DNA of 64,000 bases. Source: Alphaproteobacteria bacterium. Lineage in GTDB: Bacteria; Pseudomonadota; Alphaproteobacteria; Rhodobacterales; Rhodobacteraceae. A program made the position numbers and the translations under genes. This document shows, piece by piece, positions 63,115 through 64,000 of the stretch (position 1 is the first letter of the stretch; every line of letters begins with the position of its first letter). The notes beneath the pieces are model-generated. The model ran no database searches, was not told the DNA's origin, and saw nothing but the letters and a program-made list of their open reading frames with translations. The stretch spans positions 124,001 to 188,000 of the forward strand of contig JAUILL010000001.1 of assembly GCA_030433335.1 (NCBI GenBank). Reading direction: 5' to 3'.

Positions 63115-64000
63115 ATGTCGGTCGTCAAACGCGGTGGTGTGTATCATTTGCGGCGGCGTGTTCCCGCCAGGTTCAAGAGAGTCGAACTTAGGAAGTCGGT
63201 CTATGTAAGCCTCAAGACAGACTCCGAGGCTTTGGCCAAAGCGAAAGCTCCCATGGTGTGGGAGCGGTTCGTGAAAGCGTGGGAAGACGCGCTGGCTGGA
63301 CAGACCGGCGACTCTCTCAAAAAGTTCGAGCAGGCCCAGAAGCTTGCCGTTGCCAGCGGCTTTGAATATATGGGCAGCGCTCAGGTGGCGGAACTGCCCA
63401 TCAAAGAGTTGCTCGCTCGGGTAGAGGCAATCGAAACTGGAGCGGCGAACACCAATGTAATGGCAGATGCGGTGCTGGGCGGCGTAGAACGGCCCAAGAT
63501 CAAGGTGTCCGAAGCGCTGGAGATCTATTGGGATGTCACCAAGCTCGATATCCAGAATAAGAGCCCTGATCAGGTGCGGCGTTGGATTAACCCACGCAAG
63601 AAGGCCGTAAAGAACTTCATTCTTGTCTGCGGCGACAAACCCATCGATGAGATCACTCAGAACGACATGTTCGATTTCCGCGACTGGTGGGAGGTCCGGG
63701 TTCTAGACGAGGGCCTTACGGGGCAGACCGCCAACAAGGACTTCATCCACTTTCGGAAGGTCTTGAAGACGGTGAACGCGAAGAAGCGGCTCCAAATCAC
63801 CCTTCCGAATGAGAAGATCAGCCTGCCGGAATCGGATCCAAAGGAGCGACCGCCGTTCTCGGATGAATGGATCAAAACAAGGCTGCTTGCGCCGGGCGCG
63901 CTGGATGGCCTCAATGATCAAGCGCGGGCGATTTTTAAGATCATGATGAATACCGGTCTGCGGCTCATTGAGATGGCCTCGCTGACGCCGGAGGAGATTT
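63115..64000 (+). CDS. Tyrosine recombinase (phage/island integrase), cut by window end
   Basis: At least 295 aa are visible; the frame from the ATG at 63115 is open to the window edge. An N-terminal DUF6538-like segment (KRGGVYHLRRRVPARFK) is followed by a SAM-like core-binding domain (about 130-230) and the start of the catalytic domain, where MNTGLRLIEMASL contains the first catalytic Arg (box I). The Arg-His-x-x-Arg box and Tyr lie beyond the window. It begins 145 nt after tRNA-Ser(GGA), so it almost certainly marks the left end of a genomic island or prophage. Confidence 0.9.
   Translation, partial: MSVVKRGGVYHLRRRVPARFKRVELRKSVYVSLKTDSEALAKAKAPMVWERFVKAWEDALAGQTGDSLKKFEQAQKLAVASGFEYMGSAQVAELPIKELLARVEAIETGAANTNVMADAVLGGVERPKIKVSEALEIYWDVTKLDIQNKSPDQVRRWINPRKKAVKNFILVCGDKPIDEITQNDMFDFRDWWEVRVLDEGLTGQTANKDFIHFRKVLKTVNAKKRLQITLPNEKISLPESDPKERPPFSDEWIKTRLLAPGALDGLNDQARAIFKIMMNTGLRLIEMASLTPEEI

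Noticed and set aside
1..64000. CRISPR arrays, insertion sequences, rRNA operons, toxin-antitoxin or defence genes
   Set aside because: No regularly spaced repeats, transposase genes, rRNA sequences or defence-type domains were seen; only the right-edge integrase is mobile.

Overview
The window looks like a chromosomal segment of a marine-type alphaproteobacterium of the Rhodobacteraceae (Roseobacter group). Evidence for this placement: a circularly permuted two-piece tmRNA whose tag reads ANDNRAPVAMAA, the trgA-trgB-cysK tellurite cluster known from Rhodobacter, an F1-ATPase zeta inhibitor, a split B12-dependent methionine synthase, tandem Hint-domain proteins, an alpha-type SspB next to fumC, and a single che operon of alphaproteobacterial order. 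Base composition is moderately GC-rich throughout. Almost all of the window is ordinary core genome. The only clear accessory DNA starts at the right edge.

Layout. 1-5.3 kb: a lipoprotein, a 2OG-Fe(II) oxygenase, an XRE regulator divergent from a secreted beta-propeller protein, and a beta-alanine:pyruvate-type transaminase divergent from an XRE-cupin regulator. 5.4-13.9 kb: one chemotaxis operon (STAS protein, CheY, CheA, CheW, CheR, second receiver, small unknown protein, MCP, CheB, CheD), ended by a convergent tRNA-Asn. 14-19.7 kb: MBL-fold hydrolase, EnvZ-like kinase, and ackA, pta and fabI. 20-24.9 kb: an unknown alpha/beta hydrolase, tRNA(CAU), purM-purN, rnd, a lipoprotein and sufE. 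24.9-30.4 kb (minus strand): DUF1638, two tandem Hint proteins, corrinoid protein, homocysteine methyltransferase and ATPase zeta inhibitor. 30.6-32.3 kb: purC-purS-purQ. 32.4-35.5 kb: dctB-dctD. 35.9-39.7 kb: rne and ccdA. 39.7-43.3 kb: membrane hydrolase, cytochrome P450 and class I aldolase. 43.4-45.8 kb (minus): sspB, fumC, DUF4169, RHH protein. 45.9-52.4 kb (minus): chromate transporter, monooxygenase-like protein, then a spermidine/putrescine-type ABC importer operon with an Asp/Glu/hydantoin racemase, divergent from a GntR regulator. 53.3-53.6 kb: tmRNA. 53.8-62.8 kb: DinB-like protein, photolyase, cfa, trgA, trgB, cysK, MscS channel and AlaX. 62.9-64 kb: tRNA-Ser(GGA) followed directly by a tyrosine recombinase cut off by the window end, which is the left border of an integrated element.

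How the genes work together. The che operon is a complete signalling and adaptation set; the flagellum is not in the window. purM/N and purC/S/Q are two blocks of de novo purine synthesis. The corrinoid protein, homocysteine methyltransferase and DUF1638 protein fit a split methionine synthase. Photolyase, cfa and probably dinB form a singlet-oxygen/UV response group, with an RpoE-ChrR-type promoter before the photolyase. The ABC importer, racemase and GntR regulator form a self-contained uptake and catabolism unit of unknown substrate. No CRISPR array, insertion sequence or defence system was seen. The least described items are the tandem Hint proteins, the hydrolase-P450 pair, the DctD protein without GAFTGA loop, and several unassigned operator-like repeats.
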